Below are positions 52,108 to 61,035 of a stretch of DNA of 64,000 nt, one piece after another. Location of the stretch: positions 4,216,001-4,280,000 of the forward strand of contig OZ252297.1 of assembly GCA_965250275.1 (NCBI GenBank), written 5' to 3'. Both the position numbers and the translations under genes were made by a program. The notes under the pieces were generated by a model. It worked only from the letters and a program-made list of their open reading frames with translations. It did not search any database and was not told where the DNA came from. The DNA comes from G965250275 sp965250275 (lineage in GTDB: Bacteria > Pseudomonadota > Alphaproteobacteria > Rhodobacterales > Rhodobacteraceae). Every line of letters starts with the position of its first letter. Within the stretch, counting starts at the first letter, position 1.

Positions 52108-52985
52108 GCTTCGAACGTGGGGAAGAACCCGACCCGACGGCTGTACGCCTTGAGCAGAGGGCCCATGTACCGGCTTTTGGACATACGTTCGACCAGCGCC
52201 GCCTGATCTGCCAACTCGTCGATCAGGACGGCGTATCGGCGGGTGAGCGCCTCCATCGCTTCGGCACCACCCTCTTTGGCCTTTTCAATGTCGGCGGCGA
52301 TCAGAACCGCCAGATGTTGCTTGCGTTCGGCCCGCGATTTCTCAATTCCAACCAGCGACTTGGCAGAGCTGTGGAACCGGTATCTGGCCAGAACCTTCTG
52401 TGTGACGATGGCCGGGGCTGCGCGGTGCATCCGTTCCCACAAGCCCAGATCCATAACGTAATGCAAGTGGTCGTCGAAAGGCCCGGCAGCTTCCCACATT
52501 TTGCGGTTCCAGAACACGGACTGGGTGGGGATCCATTTGTAACCCCATAGCAAGAACGTATCGTCGGTAACCTCTTGCACCACGCGATCGCTTAGGGCCC
52601 TGCCCTTTTCGTTGATCATAGTGGCGGCACCGACCACCCATTGCGGGGTGTCAAAATCGGTGATCAATCCCGCGACATGCCGCAATGCGCCCGGTTCCAG
52701 CGGATCATCTGCGTTTGCCCAGTAGTGCAGATCCCCAGTCGCCATCGCGAAGCCTTTGTTGATGGCATCGCTTTGACCGTCATCTGGCTCAGACACCCAT
52801 TTGATCCGGTCCCCGTAGGATCTGAGGATGTCCAGAGTGTTGTCCGTGCTCTGACCATCAGTGATGATGTATTCGATGTCCGGGTAATCCTGCTCCAGAA
52901 TACTGTCGATGGTCTCAACCAGAAATTCGTCGGTGTTGAAGCTCGGCATAATGATGCTGAAGCGCGGGAGGTCCTTGGTCGTCAT
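52104..52985 (-). CDS. Family 2 glycosyltransferase
   Basis: 293 residues. GT-A fold: 'FSIIMPSFNTDEFLVETIDSILEQDYPDIEYIITDGQSTDNTLDIL', then the DXD-like 'YWANADDPLEPGAL'. It has no membrane helix, so it is a cytoplasmic transferase that adds a sugar to a growing repeat unit. It follows the Sec-exported glycosidase gene on the same strand with a 29-nt gap and is probably co-transcribed with it. Donor sugar unknown. Confidence 0.92.
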   Translation of the reverse strand: MTTKDLPRFSIIMPSFNTDEFLVETIDSILEQDYPDIEYIITDGQSTDNTLDILRSYGDRIKWVSEPDDGQSDAINKGFAMATGDLHYWANADDPLEPGALRHVAGLITDFDTPQWVVGAATMINEKGRALSDRVVQEVTDDTFLLWGYKWIPTQSVFWNRKMWEAAGPFDDHLHYVMDLGLWERMHRAAPAIVTQKVLARYRFHSSAKSLVGIEKSRAERKQHLAVLIAADIEKAKEGGAEAMEALTRRYAVLIDELADQAALVERMSKSRYMGPLLKAYSRRVGFFPTFEA

Positions 52986-53014
52986 GTAAGTGTCCGATTA
53001 AAAGAGATTCTTTT

Positions 53015-54274
53015 CTAGCGACTCAGCCGCAGTTTTGCGGGCCGCGAAGCACTACGTGTCTGGGCGCTTTGCCGCAACGCCGCGGTTTCACTGGGGCTGT
53101 CGCTCAGCATTGGCACTCCGAAAACGAGTTCGGCCAGCAAACTGTCGGCAATCGTGATCGCCTTGACCCCGGGCAGGTTCGGCAGTTGCTGGCTTAGCAA
53201 TTCCGACCAGGCGGCGCTTCGATCAAACCCTTTCGGAGCGACGACACCGAACTCCGGCAGGAAAATGGGCTTGTTCGTCACACTGCGCCAGGCCTGATAG
53301 CCCGGTACAACCGCCTGGTTGAACGGCAGTATTTCCCCGTCTTCCTGCGGCGCGCCCGGCGCACCATAGTAGGCACTTGAACCGACCCAATCAATGTAAG
53401 CGTCGCCTGGGTAATAGTACTTTGGATGCAACCACAGGCTTTGCCCCTCGACACTGGCCATGTAGTTTGTCGCGCCATACATGAACCACGTCACGTTGGT
53501 CACACCTTCCTCACGAAACAGGTCGATCAGATGCATAAAGGCGTCTCGGATTCGCTCGGGCCCATCAGGCCAGCTCGGGTCCCCGTATTGATTGCAAATG
53601 TTGTCCACGCTCTCCATCCAGCGCCGGCCATCTGCACCGAACAGCATTTGGCCCTGCCAATTAAACTCGGGCACCAGCGTCAGCATCAGCGGACGCCCGT
53701 AGGCTTTGATCTGCTGCGCGCTCCGGCGGAGAAACGGATCGTACTCTCCGGCCAGCAATCTGTTGAAATGTTTGTGAGGTTTCTTCAGTCGCAGCCAAAA
53801 CCGGGTTGAGTTGATGTCACAGCAATACATGGCCCATGCCAGCGCCAGAACCGCCCCACGTTCATCAAGATATGACGCAAGGGTCAGCGGCGGGACACTG
53901 TTGTCGCCCTCCATGCGACTGTTCAGCGTACGGTCCGGTGTGCGGCTCGCATTGTCCTCGCCAAACATATCGTGAAAGCTGAACACGATGGGCGGGAAAT
54001 GCCCGACCGACTGGGCAAATCGCTGCACGTCGCCAGGGATAACAGGGAGCTGAAAGGCCCCCTGATACAGGCCCTGAGCGGGTGGGAGCACTTTGATCGC
54101 ATTGGCAGGCGCTACGCTGCGGGGCGCCGGCGGGCCCACATCCGGCGCGCACCCGACGGTGGCTCCGGGGCGGAGCTCAAGGTCGAGCGGCAATTGCGCC
54201 TGTGCCGAAACCACCACAGGACCAGTCGCCAGCAGCAGCGTCAACAGCGCCGCACGCATTGGATGGATCCGCAT
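53015..54274 (-). CDS. Sec-exported GH26-like glycoside hydrolase
   Basis: 419 residues from ATG at 54274 (AGGAG six nt upstream). Signal peptide 'MRAALLTLLLATGPVVVSAQA'. The catalytic domain shows 'LMLTLVPEFNWQG' (candidate acid/base E203), 'GPERIRDAFMHLIDLF', 'TNVTWFMYG', 'PGDAYIDWVGSSAYY' and 'PIFLPEFGVV' (candidate nucleophile E341), the layout of family 26 glycosidases (mannanase/lichenase type). It shares these blocks with the RTX protein at 55595. Expected periplasmic; probably trims or releases the polysaccharide made by this locus. Confidence 0.82.
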   Translation of the reverse strand: MRIHPMRAALLTLLLATGPVVVSAQAQLPLDLELRPGATVGCAPDVGPPAPRSVAPANAIKVLPPAQGLYQGAFQLPVIPGDVQRFAQSVGHFPPIVFSFHDMFGEDNASRTPDRTLNSRMEGDNSVPPLTLASYLDERGAVLALAWAMYCCDINSTRFWLRLKKPHKHFNRLLAGEYDPFLRRSAQQIKAYGRPLMLTLVPEFNWQGQMLFGADGRRWMESVDNICNQYGDPSWPDGPERIRDAFMHLIDLFREEGVTNVTWFMYGATNYMASVEGQSLWLHPKYYYPGDAYIDWVGSSAYYGAPGAPQEDGEILPFNQAVVPGYQAWRSVTNKPIFLPEFGVVAPKGFDRSAAWSELLSQQLPNLPGVKAITIADSLLAELVFGVPMLSDSPSETAALRQSAQTRSASRPAKLRLSR

Positions 54275-54551
54275 CACGAACTCCTCAAAACCATACCTTT
54301 AAACACACAAACGGACCCTATCGCAGAATTCATCGGCTATCAGCGAAAATCGCGCAAATGCGATGATTGGGAAACGACCCGGCAGTGGTTTGCGGGGCGG
54401 CAGGTCAAAGAGCGGGCAACCTGTCGCTCCTGTATGACAGTCTGAGTGGCAGAACTCGCAGCACTATTGCGGAATACTGCGGGCAAGGTAAAACTCTGCG
54501 CATTGTAACGGTAAGACAGATATTTCTGCTCAGAGTTTGAAAGGTCATTTT

Positions 54552-55562
54552 ATGGATTGGACAGGTAAGAAAGTGCTTGTGACGGGTGGCGCCGGACAGA
54601 TCGGGTCGCACCTGGTGGAACGGTTGGTTGGAATGGGCGCGGATGTGACCGTCGCAGACAACCTTTGGCGCGGCAAGATGGCCAACCTCTTTGTAGACGG
54701 CGCACCGATCATCGATTTGGAGACTCGTTTCCTCGAAGTCGATCTGGCAGAAAAGTCCGCCTGTGAAACCGCCTGCGCAGGCCAGGAGATTGTGATTCAT
54801 CTGGCTGACGTGGTCGCCGGGATCAATTTTGTTTTTGGAAACCAGTTCTATCTCTTCAACCGGAACATGTTGATCGACAACCATATGATCCATGCCGCAC
54901 TTGAAGCTGATGTCCAAAAGTATGTCTTTGTCGGGTCCGCTTGTTCCTATCCCGAAGCTGCCCAGGCCGTTTTGAACCCGCCTCCGTTCAAGGAGGACGA
55001 GGTTTACCCTGCCAAACCTGAATCCGCCTATGGCTGGTCAAAGCTGATGGGCGAGTACCTGTGTGAGCTGGCCGGCGGGGACAGCAGCAAGATGCAGACC
55101 GGCATATTGCGGTTCCACAATGTGTATGGTCCGCGCTGCGAGCTGGACCCCGCCAAAAGTCAGGTCATTCCTGCGCTGATCCGAAAAGCAATCATGCACC
55201 CGGCCGAACCCTTTGTGGTCTGGGGCTCAGGCGCCCAGCGCCGGGCCTTCGTCTATGTCGACGATGCGGTCGAGGGACTGGTGCGGCTTGTGGAGCGCGG
55301 CATGGGACAGGGCGCGATACAGATCGGGCCGGACTTCAGCACATCGATCCGCGAAATCGCGGAACAGGCAATTGCGGCCTCTGGCCGCGACATCGAAATC
55401 ACCTTCGACACCACCAAGCCCGAAGGCGACATGGATCGGGCTGCCGACTGGTCGAAAGCACGTGACATTCTGGGCTGGGAACCGCGTGTTGGTATCGATG
55501 AAGGTATTCGCCGCACCTATGCTTGGTGCGAGAACAAACTCAAAACAGAAGCTGCGGCCTGA
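54552..55562 (+). CDS. NAD-dependent epimerase (GDP-mannose 3,5-epimerase-like)
   Basis: 336 residues. 'VLVTGGAGQIGSHLVERL' cofactor loop, 'FVGSACSYPEAAQ' and 'SAYGWSKLMGEYL' (catalytic Ser, Tyr-x3-Lys), 'RFHNVYGPRCELD', 'RRAFVYVDDAVEGL'. The Cys in the active-site loop SACSYPE is like that of GDP-mannose 3,5-epimerase. AAAGG precedes the ATG at 54552. Divergent from the GH26-like gene over a 277-nt AT-richer gap with no other clear gene, and convergent with the RTX gene. Confidence 0.87.
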   Translation: MDWTGKKVLVTGGAGQIGSHLVERLVGMGADVTVADNLWRGKMANLFVDGAPIIDLETRFLEVDLAEKSACETACAGQEIVIHLADVVAGINFVFGNQFYLFNRNMLIDNHMIHAALEADVQKYVFVGSACSYPEAAQAVLNPPPFKEDEVYPAKPESAYGWSKLMGEYLCELAGGDSSKMQTGILRFHNVYGPRCELDPAKSQVIPALIRKAIMHPAEPFVVWGSGAQRRAFVYVDDAVEGLVRLVERGMGQGAIQIGPDFSTSIREIAEQAIAASGRDIEITFDTTKPEGDMDRAADWSKARDILGWEPRVGIDEGIRRTYAWCENKLKTEAAA

Positions 55563-55586
55563 TCGGTCCTGTTCTGTTTAAGATGA

Positions 55587-55610
55587 CCTGATCTTCAGGA
55601 GAAGATCAGG
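55587..55610. terminator. Bidirectional hairpin between convergent genes
   Basis: CCTGATCTTC-AGGA-GAAGATCAGG is a perfect 10-bp stem with a 4-nt loop. It lies 25 nt after the epimerase stop and covers the last codons and stop (55595-55597) of the RTX gene. Flanks are only moderately T-rich, but symmetry and position between convergent genes suggest a shared terminator. Confidence 0.65.
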
Positions 55611-57439
55611 TTGTCCGAGGTGATGTCGCTCAGGACAACGCCCTCAAGGTATAGGTAGTTGCTGCCGGCCATCAGAAACACGCCTTCGTCGACGTCCACG
55701 GCGATGGCGGCAAACTCGGACATTGTGCCAATGTCCTGATCTGCAACGTCGATCCGATCGACTGTCACATCGAAGTCTTCGATGACCGCGATGTCACCGG
55801 TTGCGCCGAACACAAACAGGTCCGCACCTTCCCCGCCGATGGCATAGTCACCGCCTCCATCCAGATAGAGCGTGTCATCCCCGCGCCCGCCATCGAGCAC
55901 GTCCACCCCGGCACCGCCACGAAGTTCATCGTTGCCATCCATACCCTCGATCAGGTCATCACCGGCGCCACCGTTAACGGTGTCCAGTCCCCAACCGGCC
56001 AGAATACTGTCGTTGCCTTCACCGCCGATGATTTCGTCATGCCCACCTGCCGCCGAGATGATATCGGCGCCAAGACCAGCCGTGACAACATTCGCGGAAT
56101 CGTTGCCGATGATGTAATTGTCCAACTCGTTGCCGATGACATCCATCGGCCCTTCGCCGATCAGATGAACAGCTTCGACTTCCGCGTGCATGGAGACGCT
56201 GACGATGGAGACCAGCTGATCATACCCGTTTCCGGCCGTTTCCACGACCACGTCATCAGCGGAGTCGATGAAATAGATGTCATCGCCAGCGCCGCCAATC
56301 ATGCGATCATTCTGTTCGCGACCTTCGATGATGTCGTTGCCGTCGGTGCCCTGAAACACGGTTGGGTCGATGACCCGTCCCGTGCTCTGCCACCAGTTGG
56401 CCAGTTCCATCGGGCCACCGGTGGCGTCCACCATCACGTCATAAGATAGACCACTTGGGTTCGTCAGAACGTTCCAGTCATTGGCTCCGTCGCCCAGGCG
56501 CGGGACGCCGTAGATATCGTAAGCCGATTGAAAATCCACAAGTGTTGCCGCAACAAGGCGGTCATATCCCGACAACCCCTGCAGCATCGCATCCAGTTCG
56601 CCGGGAGCGGTCGAGAAATTGGCCAGTTCAGGAATGTAGAATGGGTTGTTCGTGATCGCAGCCCAGGCGTCGTAGCCCGGTCGAAGCGCTGCATCCAGCC
56701 CTGTTGCGTCGTCCATGTAAGCGCTGGTGCCAACCACATCAATGTAGTCGTCGCCGGGATAGATGTCGGCCAGCGAGATCGAATCCGGCGCGGTCCCGAA
56801 TGCCGTTCCCATGTACTGGTACCATGTCACATTGGTGGCTCCTGCGGCCTCGAACAAATCGATGACATGGCGAAAGGCGTCACGAACACGTTCCGGACCA
56901 TCGAGGACAGCAGGATCCCCGTATTGGCCTGTCTGATCATCGACGGTGTTGCGATACTGATTGCCATCAGGTCCGTATCCGAACAGAGCCGCAGCGTTCG
57001 CTTCACCGAACAAGCTCATCATAATCGGAACGTCCATGTCGCGGACTTGCTGAGCGACCTCGGTGATGTAGCCGTCGTAGTTTCCGCTCAGAATTTCATC
57101 CAGACCGATCGCCGGTTCCACCGAGCCGTTGTAAAACTCCGGATCCCTGTAGTCGATCGACATCGGGTCCCACGAGACCGAAAGGATGGTGCCTTGCTGC
57201 GCGAGGGTCTGCGCCATTCTGACAATGGAGCCCTCGATGTTGTCCACTGTCTCAACCGGTTCGTCGAAGGTCAGCAATTGGCGGCCACCCTGATCAAGCG
57301 GCAACGTCCAGTCGGCATGCACATGCATGATCGCCGGGTTGTTTCCGGTCTGGGTTGCGTAGTTCGCCGCATTGGCCAACGGGTCATCCACGTTGAAGAC
57401 GCCCAGATAAGGCGTGGACCCATATGCAAATGTAGTCAT
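55595..57439 (-). CDS. RTX-repeat secreted GH26-like glycosidase
   Basis: 614 residues without a Sec signal. Residues 1-350 are a GH26-like domain homologous to the protein at 53015: 'MSLFGEANA' (candidate acid/base E146), 'GPERVRDAFRHVIDLF', 'TNVTWYQY', 'PGDDYIDVVGTSAY', 'PFYIPELANF' (candidate nucleophile E271). Residues 362-545 carry degenerate and canonical RTX nonapeptides (GGAGDD, GGEGND, GGRGDD), which bind calcium outside the cell. The C-terminus (DITSDNLIFS) fits a type I secretion signal. GGGGAG precedes the ATG. No type I secretion ABC/MFP genes are in the window, so export must use a system elsewhere. Confidence 0.87.
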   Translation of the reverse strand: MTTFAYGSTPYLGVFNVDDPLANAANYATQTGNNPAIMHVHADWTLPLDQGGRQLLTFDEPVETVDNIEGSIVRMAQTLAQQGTILSVSWDPMSIDYRDPEFYNGSVEPAIGLDEILSGNYDGYITEVAQQVRDMDVPIMMSLFGEANAAALFGYGPDGNQYRNTVDDQTGQYGDPAVLDGPERVRDAFRHVIDLFEAAGATNVTWYQYMGTAFGTAPDSISLADIYPGDDYIDVVGTSAYMDDATGLDAALRPGYDAWAAITNNPFYIPELANFSTAPGELDAMLQGLSGYDRLVAATLVDFQSAYDIYGVPRLGDGANDWNVLTNPSGLSYDVMVDATGGPMELANWWQSTGRVIDPTVFQGTDGNDIIEGREQNDRMIGGAGDDIYFIDSADDVVVETAGNGYDQLVSIVSVSMHAEVEAVHLIGEGPMDVIGNELDNYIIGNDSANVVTAGLGADIISAAGGHDEIIGGEGNDSILAGWGLDTVNGGAGDDLIEGMDGNDELRGGAGVDVLDGGRGDDTLYLDGGGDYAIGGEGADLFVFGATGDIAVIEDFDVTVDRIDVADQDIGTMSEFAAIAVDVDEGVFLMAGSNYLYLEGVVLSDITSDNLIFS

Positions 57440-57813
57440 TCTGGTCTCCCCGAACGGCCTTCCGCGTCTCCGAGTGCGATGGTCTGCAAGAATGGAGGCT
57501 TGGCGAGCCGAAGAATTCTAGAACCCGGATACAACCCACCCGGAACAATACGACAGATCAACAAACACGGCAGGCGAGCAGTTCAAGGGCCTACCACGGA
57601 CGCGACGCTAGGTGCGAATTGTGATCAAATTGGGGCCCAATTGAGCGGAAAACCGACCATCTTGCGGATTTCGGGCAACAATATGAATTGCCAGTCAAAA
57701 AATCTGGCTGACCTCGCGGAATGTTGGTAGGCAGGCATTATTTCGCTGAGATTTTGCACCTTGTGCCTTTGGATTTTGTGATAGTTAGTGTCGATGTGGA
57801 AGGCAGTTAGCGC
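57440..57813. other. 374-nt non-coding divergent region upstream of the Wzz and RTX genes
   Basis: No convincing gene is seen. It is more AT-rich than its flanks and must contain the promoters of both divergent genes. A perfect palindrome AATTGGG-G-CCCAATT lies at 57628-57642 and a smaller repeat GCAC-CTT-GTGC at 57756-57766, about 50 nt before the Wzz start. Either may be a regulator site; no sigma-70 hexamers stand out. Confidence 0.5.
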
Positions 57814-59952
57814 GTGAACTTCGGCTTTAAAGAGCATTTCATGACCGTCGCACGCCATTGGGGCGCGGTGCTGATCGTGATCTGCGTATCCCTGTTCGTT
57901 GCCGGATCGGTGGCCTTTCTATCTTCCAAGGTCTTCGTGTCGTCCGCGCGGGTGCTGATCCTGAACAGCAGTCAGGTTGAGCGCGCCACCAACACCAGCA
58001 TCAGTGACGCGTCCACATTGATTTCCCCACAGGATCAGGTTCAGACCCAGGTGCAGATCGCGCGCAGCCCGTTGTTGGCCGAGCGGCTCGCACTGGAACT
58101 GGGCCCAGAGCGGGTGATGGAGGAGATGACGTGGCGCTGGGACTGGTTGCGCGCCATTCCGGGCCAGATGAAGGACCGCCTCATCCTGACGCTCTATGGA
58201 TGGGAACCCACTGCAGGTGTGCTCGAGGTCATCGGATTGCGCAAACCCCTCACCGTCACCGATGCAGGTCCTCCGGTCGAAGCGGCGCGCGACAAGATCG
58301 CTGATGGCCTGATCATAGAAGCAATCGACAAGGCCGAGATGTTTGTGATCGGCTTCGAAGCACCCGATCCGCATTTTGCCGCCGAAGTCGTGAACAACAT
58401 CATGGACATCTATGTGGCGCATGTCGTTGCCTTGCGCAGCCCCCCGGGCACCGCAGACATCGCTGAAAAGGAAGCGACCCGGCTGCGGACCGATCTGCGC
58501 GCTGCCGAGGAAGCATTGCATGCTTTCTCAGAAGACAACGACATTTATTCCATCGACCGGCAGAAGACGCTGTTGCTCGACCGGATGGGGCGCACTCAGG
58601 ACGAGCTGGCGACCGCACAACGCGATGTTCTGGAGGCGGACGAGAAGGTCGAAGCGATCGTCGCCCGCATCAACAGTCTGCCAAGCGACGGCGCCGTGTC
58701 CGTCACCACCCGCCCCAATCCTGTTGTCGACCAGCTGCGCCAACGCTTGTCCGAACTTCAGACTGAGGTCGGCCGCTTTGTGCCCGGCAGCGCCGCCGAA
58801 GCGCGGGTTCGCAGCGAAATCCGCAGCGTGCAGGATCAGCTTCAGAACGCATCGCTGGCGGTAACCGGCTCGGAAATCACGGGCGTAAACTCGTTGTATC
58901 AGCAGCTTCAGCAAACGCTGGCGCTGCAACAGGCAGAGCGGCAAGCCTTGCAGGTGCGCAATGAGTTTGTTTCCCGGCAGGTGGCCGTTGCCGAAGACGA
59001 GCTACGCCGCCTCGACGCGCTCGAGATTGAGTACAGCGAACTGGAGCGCAACGTTCAGACAAAAGAGACCGCTTATCGCTTTGCGGTGCAGGAACTCGAA
59101 GAGATTGCGATCACCGACCAACTCTCCGAGGCGAGCCTGGCACAGGTTGTGCCGGTCGAACCCGCTGTCCCAATTGACATAGCTTCCAGCCCGCGTCGCA
59201 GTTTGTTGCTGGCGATGGGTCTGGCTCTCGGCCTGATGCTGGGAGTGGGCCTCGCGTACCTTCTGGAGTTTGCGCGCCGCACCATGTCCACGGGACGTGA
59301 GGCCGAGATCGCTCTGGGGTCAAAAACCCGCGCTGTCATTTCCCGCCCTGGTTTGCTGGCACGACGCAGCCAGCAAAACGATCTGGAGTACAGGCGCTTT
59401 GCCACTTGGATCGATTCAGAGTTTGACCGCGACGATACCACTGTGGTTGGCCTGTTCAGCCCGCTGCCCAACCCTGCTCAGCCAAAAATCGTGGACGGCA
59501 CGTCCACTGCTCTTCGACAACGCGGGGCCGACGTTCTGACGGTTCGCATTTTGCTCGACGAGACAGCAGCGCAAAAGGTGAAAGAAAACATCGACGCGCA
59601 AGACGCGCCGATTGTTGAGATTTCCGGACCGCCTTGGCGCGCAATGGAGGCGTTTGATGCAGTCCTCGAAGAACACGGACACCAATTCAGCTACGTGATC
59701 GTCGACTTGCCTGACCTCTCTGGTTTCCCGGAGCTGTTGCAACTGTCCAAAGCCCTGACCACAACGGCCCTGATCATTGAGGCCGACCGGACACGCGTTG
59801 CGGACGCGCGCCAAGCATTGGCGCAGTTGCAGGATGCCGGGGGTGTGCTTTTGGGACTGTTCCTGAACAACAGCAAATACAAAACATCGTCGTGGGCGTT
59901 TAGCTGGATGGCCCTGACCAAACGGCGGACGGCGGATCGCGTGGCTGCCTAG
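57814..59952 (+). CDS. Wzz-type polysaccharide co-polymerase with P-loop-less kinase-like tail
   Basis: 712 residues from GTG at 57814. First membrane helix about residues 15-38, then a long periplasmic coiled-coil region (for example 'EKEATRLRTDLRAAEEALHAF', 'LQQTLALQQAERQALQVRNEF'), second helix about 459-485 (LLLAMGLALGLMLGVGLAYLLEF), and a cytoplasmic tail of about 220 residues shaped like a BY-kinase. Where the Walker A should be, the sequence reads 'FSPLPNPAQPKIVDGTS', so nucleotide binding is unlikely; Tyr clusters are also absent at the C-terminus. The family sets chain length of surface polysaccharides. The dehydratase gene follows after 42 nt. Confidence 0.87.
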   Translation: MNFGFKEHFMTVARHWGAVLIVICVSLFVAGSVAFLSSKVFVSSARVLILNSSQVERATNTSISDASTLISPQDQVQTQVQIARSPLLAERLALELGPERVMEEMTWRWDWLRAIPGQMKDRLILTLYGWEPTAGVLEVIGLRKPLTVTDAGPPVEAARDKIADGLIIEAIDKAEMFVIGFEAPDPHFAAEVVNNIMDIYVAHVVALRSPPGTADIAEKEATRLRTDLRAAEEALHAFSEDNDIYSIDRQKTLLLDRMGRTQDELATAQRDVLEADEKVEAIVARINSLPSDGAVSVTTRPNPVVDQLRQRLSELQTEVGRFVPGSAAEARVRSEIRSVQDQLQNASLAVTGSEITGVNSLYQQLQQTLALQQAERQALQVRNEFVSRQVAVAEDELRRLDALEIEYSELERNVQTKETAYRFAVQELEEIAITDQLSEASLAQVVPVEPAVPIDIASSPRRSLLLAMGLALGLMLGVGLAYLLEFARRTMSTGREAEIALGSKTRAVISRPGLLARRSQQNDLEYRRFATWIDSEFDRDDTTVVGLFSPLPNPAQPKIVDGTSTALRQRGADVLTVRILLDETAAQKVKENIDAQDAPIVEISGPPWRAMEAFDAVLEEHGHQFSYVIVDLPDLSGFPELLQLSKALTTTALIIEADRTRVADARQALAQLQDAGGVLLGLFLNNSKYKTSSWAFSWMALTKRRTADRVAA

Positions 59953-59994
59953 CACCGAACAACCTGAAGCGTCAGAAAGTGGAAAGACAGGCAA

Positions 59995-60996
59995 ATGGCC
60001 GCACAATACTGGAAAGGCAAACGGGTCCTGGTGACCGGCGCGACGGGGATGGTTGGATCTTGGCTCTGCGCAGCATTGGCACAGCGTGGGGCACGTGTGG
60101 TTGCCATGGTGCGCGACCGCATCCCCAACTCGAACCTCTACCGGATGGGTTTGCACCAGCAGATCGACGTTGCCCACGGTGATATCTGCGACTACGAGAA
60201 ATGCCTTCGCATTCTGAACGAATACGAGATCGACACGTTGTTTCACCTCGCCGCGCAAACGATCGTTGGGATCGCAAACCGCGCGCCGCTGTCGACCTTC
60301 GATGCCAACATTCGCGGGACATGGAACCTGCTGGAGGCCGCGCGCCTGACGCCGACGATTAAGCGGGTCGTCTTTGCATCATCCGACAAGGCGTATGGCG
60401 CGCAGGACGATCTGCCCTATCGCGAAGACGCACCCTTGGTTGGGCTACACCCCTATGATGCGTCGAAATCCTGTTCCGACCTGATCGCCCAGACCTACTA
60501 CCACTCCTACGGGCTTCCGATCGGGATCTCGCGTTGCGGCAACATTTTTGGCGGTGGCGATCTGAACTGGAACCGGATCGTGCCTGAAACGATGGCGGCC
60601 GTCTACGAAGACCGCGCCCCCGTGATCCGCAGCGACGGCAGCCCAACCCGCGACTATCTTTATGTCAAGGACGTGGCCGAAGCCTATCTCTGCCTCGGCG
60701 AAAACCTGGATGATCCGCGCCACCACGGGCAAGCCTTCAATTTCAGCTACGAGTTGCCGAAATCAGTGCTGGAGATGGTGCAAACAACCCTGGAATCGCT
60801 GGACGCAGCGCATCTGAAAGCCGACGTGCAGGGCACCGGCATTCCGGCAGGAGAGATCCCGCATCAATACCTTGCGTCCGACAGAGCCCGTGCCGAGTTG
60901 GGCTGGCGTCCGTCCTACGGGCTGGAAGACGGGCTCCGCGAAACCTGGGAATGGTACAAGGATCTCTTTGACACCATTGAGGCCCGTGGGGCCTGA
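59995..60996 (+). CDS. Sugar-nucleotide 4,6-dehydratase (CDP-glucose/GDP-mannose type SDR)
   Basis: 333 residues. 'VLVTGATGMVGSWLCAALAQRG' cofactor loop, 'FHLAAQTIVGIANRAPLSTFDANIRGTWNLLEA', catalytic 'FASSDKAYG' and Tyr-x3-Lys in 'PYDASKSCSDLIAQ', then 'SRCGNIFGGGDLNWNRIVP'. The SSDK-AYG and GGGDLNW blocks resemble CDP-glucose 4,6-dehydratase (RfbG). It would make a 4-keto-6-deoxy sugar for the polymer. Downstream of the Wzz-like gene in the same direction. Confidence 0.87.
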   Translation: MAAQYWKGKRVLVTGATGMVGSWLCAALAQRGARVVAMVRDRIPNSNLYRMGLHQQIDVAHGDICDYEKCLRILNEYEIDTLFHLAAQTIVGIANRAPLSTFDANIRGTWNLLEAARLTPTIKRVVFASSDKAYGAQDDLPYREDAPLVGLHPYDASKSCSDLIAQTYYHSYGLPIGISRCGNIFGGGDLNWNRIVPETMAAVYEDRAPVIRSDGSPTRDYLYVKDVAEAYLCLGENLDDPRHHGQAFNFSYELPKSVLEMVQTTLESLDAAHLKADVQGTGIPAGEIPHQYLASDRARAELGWRPSYGLEDGLRETWEWYKDLFDTIEARGA

Positions 60997-61035
60997 ACGA
61001 AGTTCAATTGCGCGCGTTCCGATGTGGGCATCGCC

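Noticed and set aside
56000..56700. Tandem DNA repeat in the RTX region
   Set aside because: The periodicity is explained by coding for RTX nonapeptides; the DNA copies are too diverged to be a repeat array.
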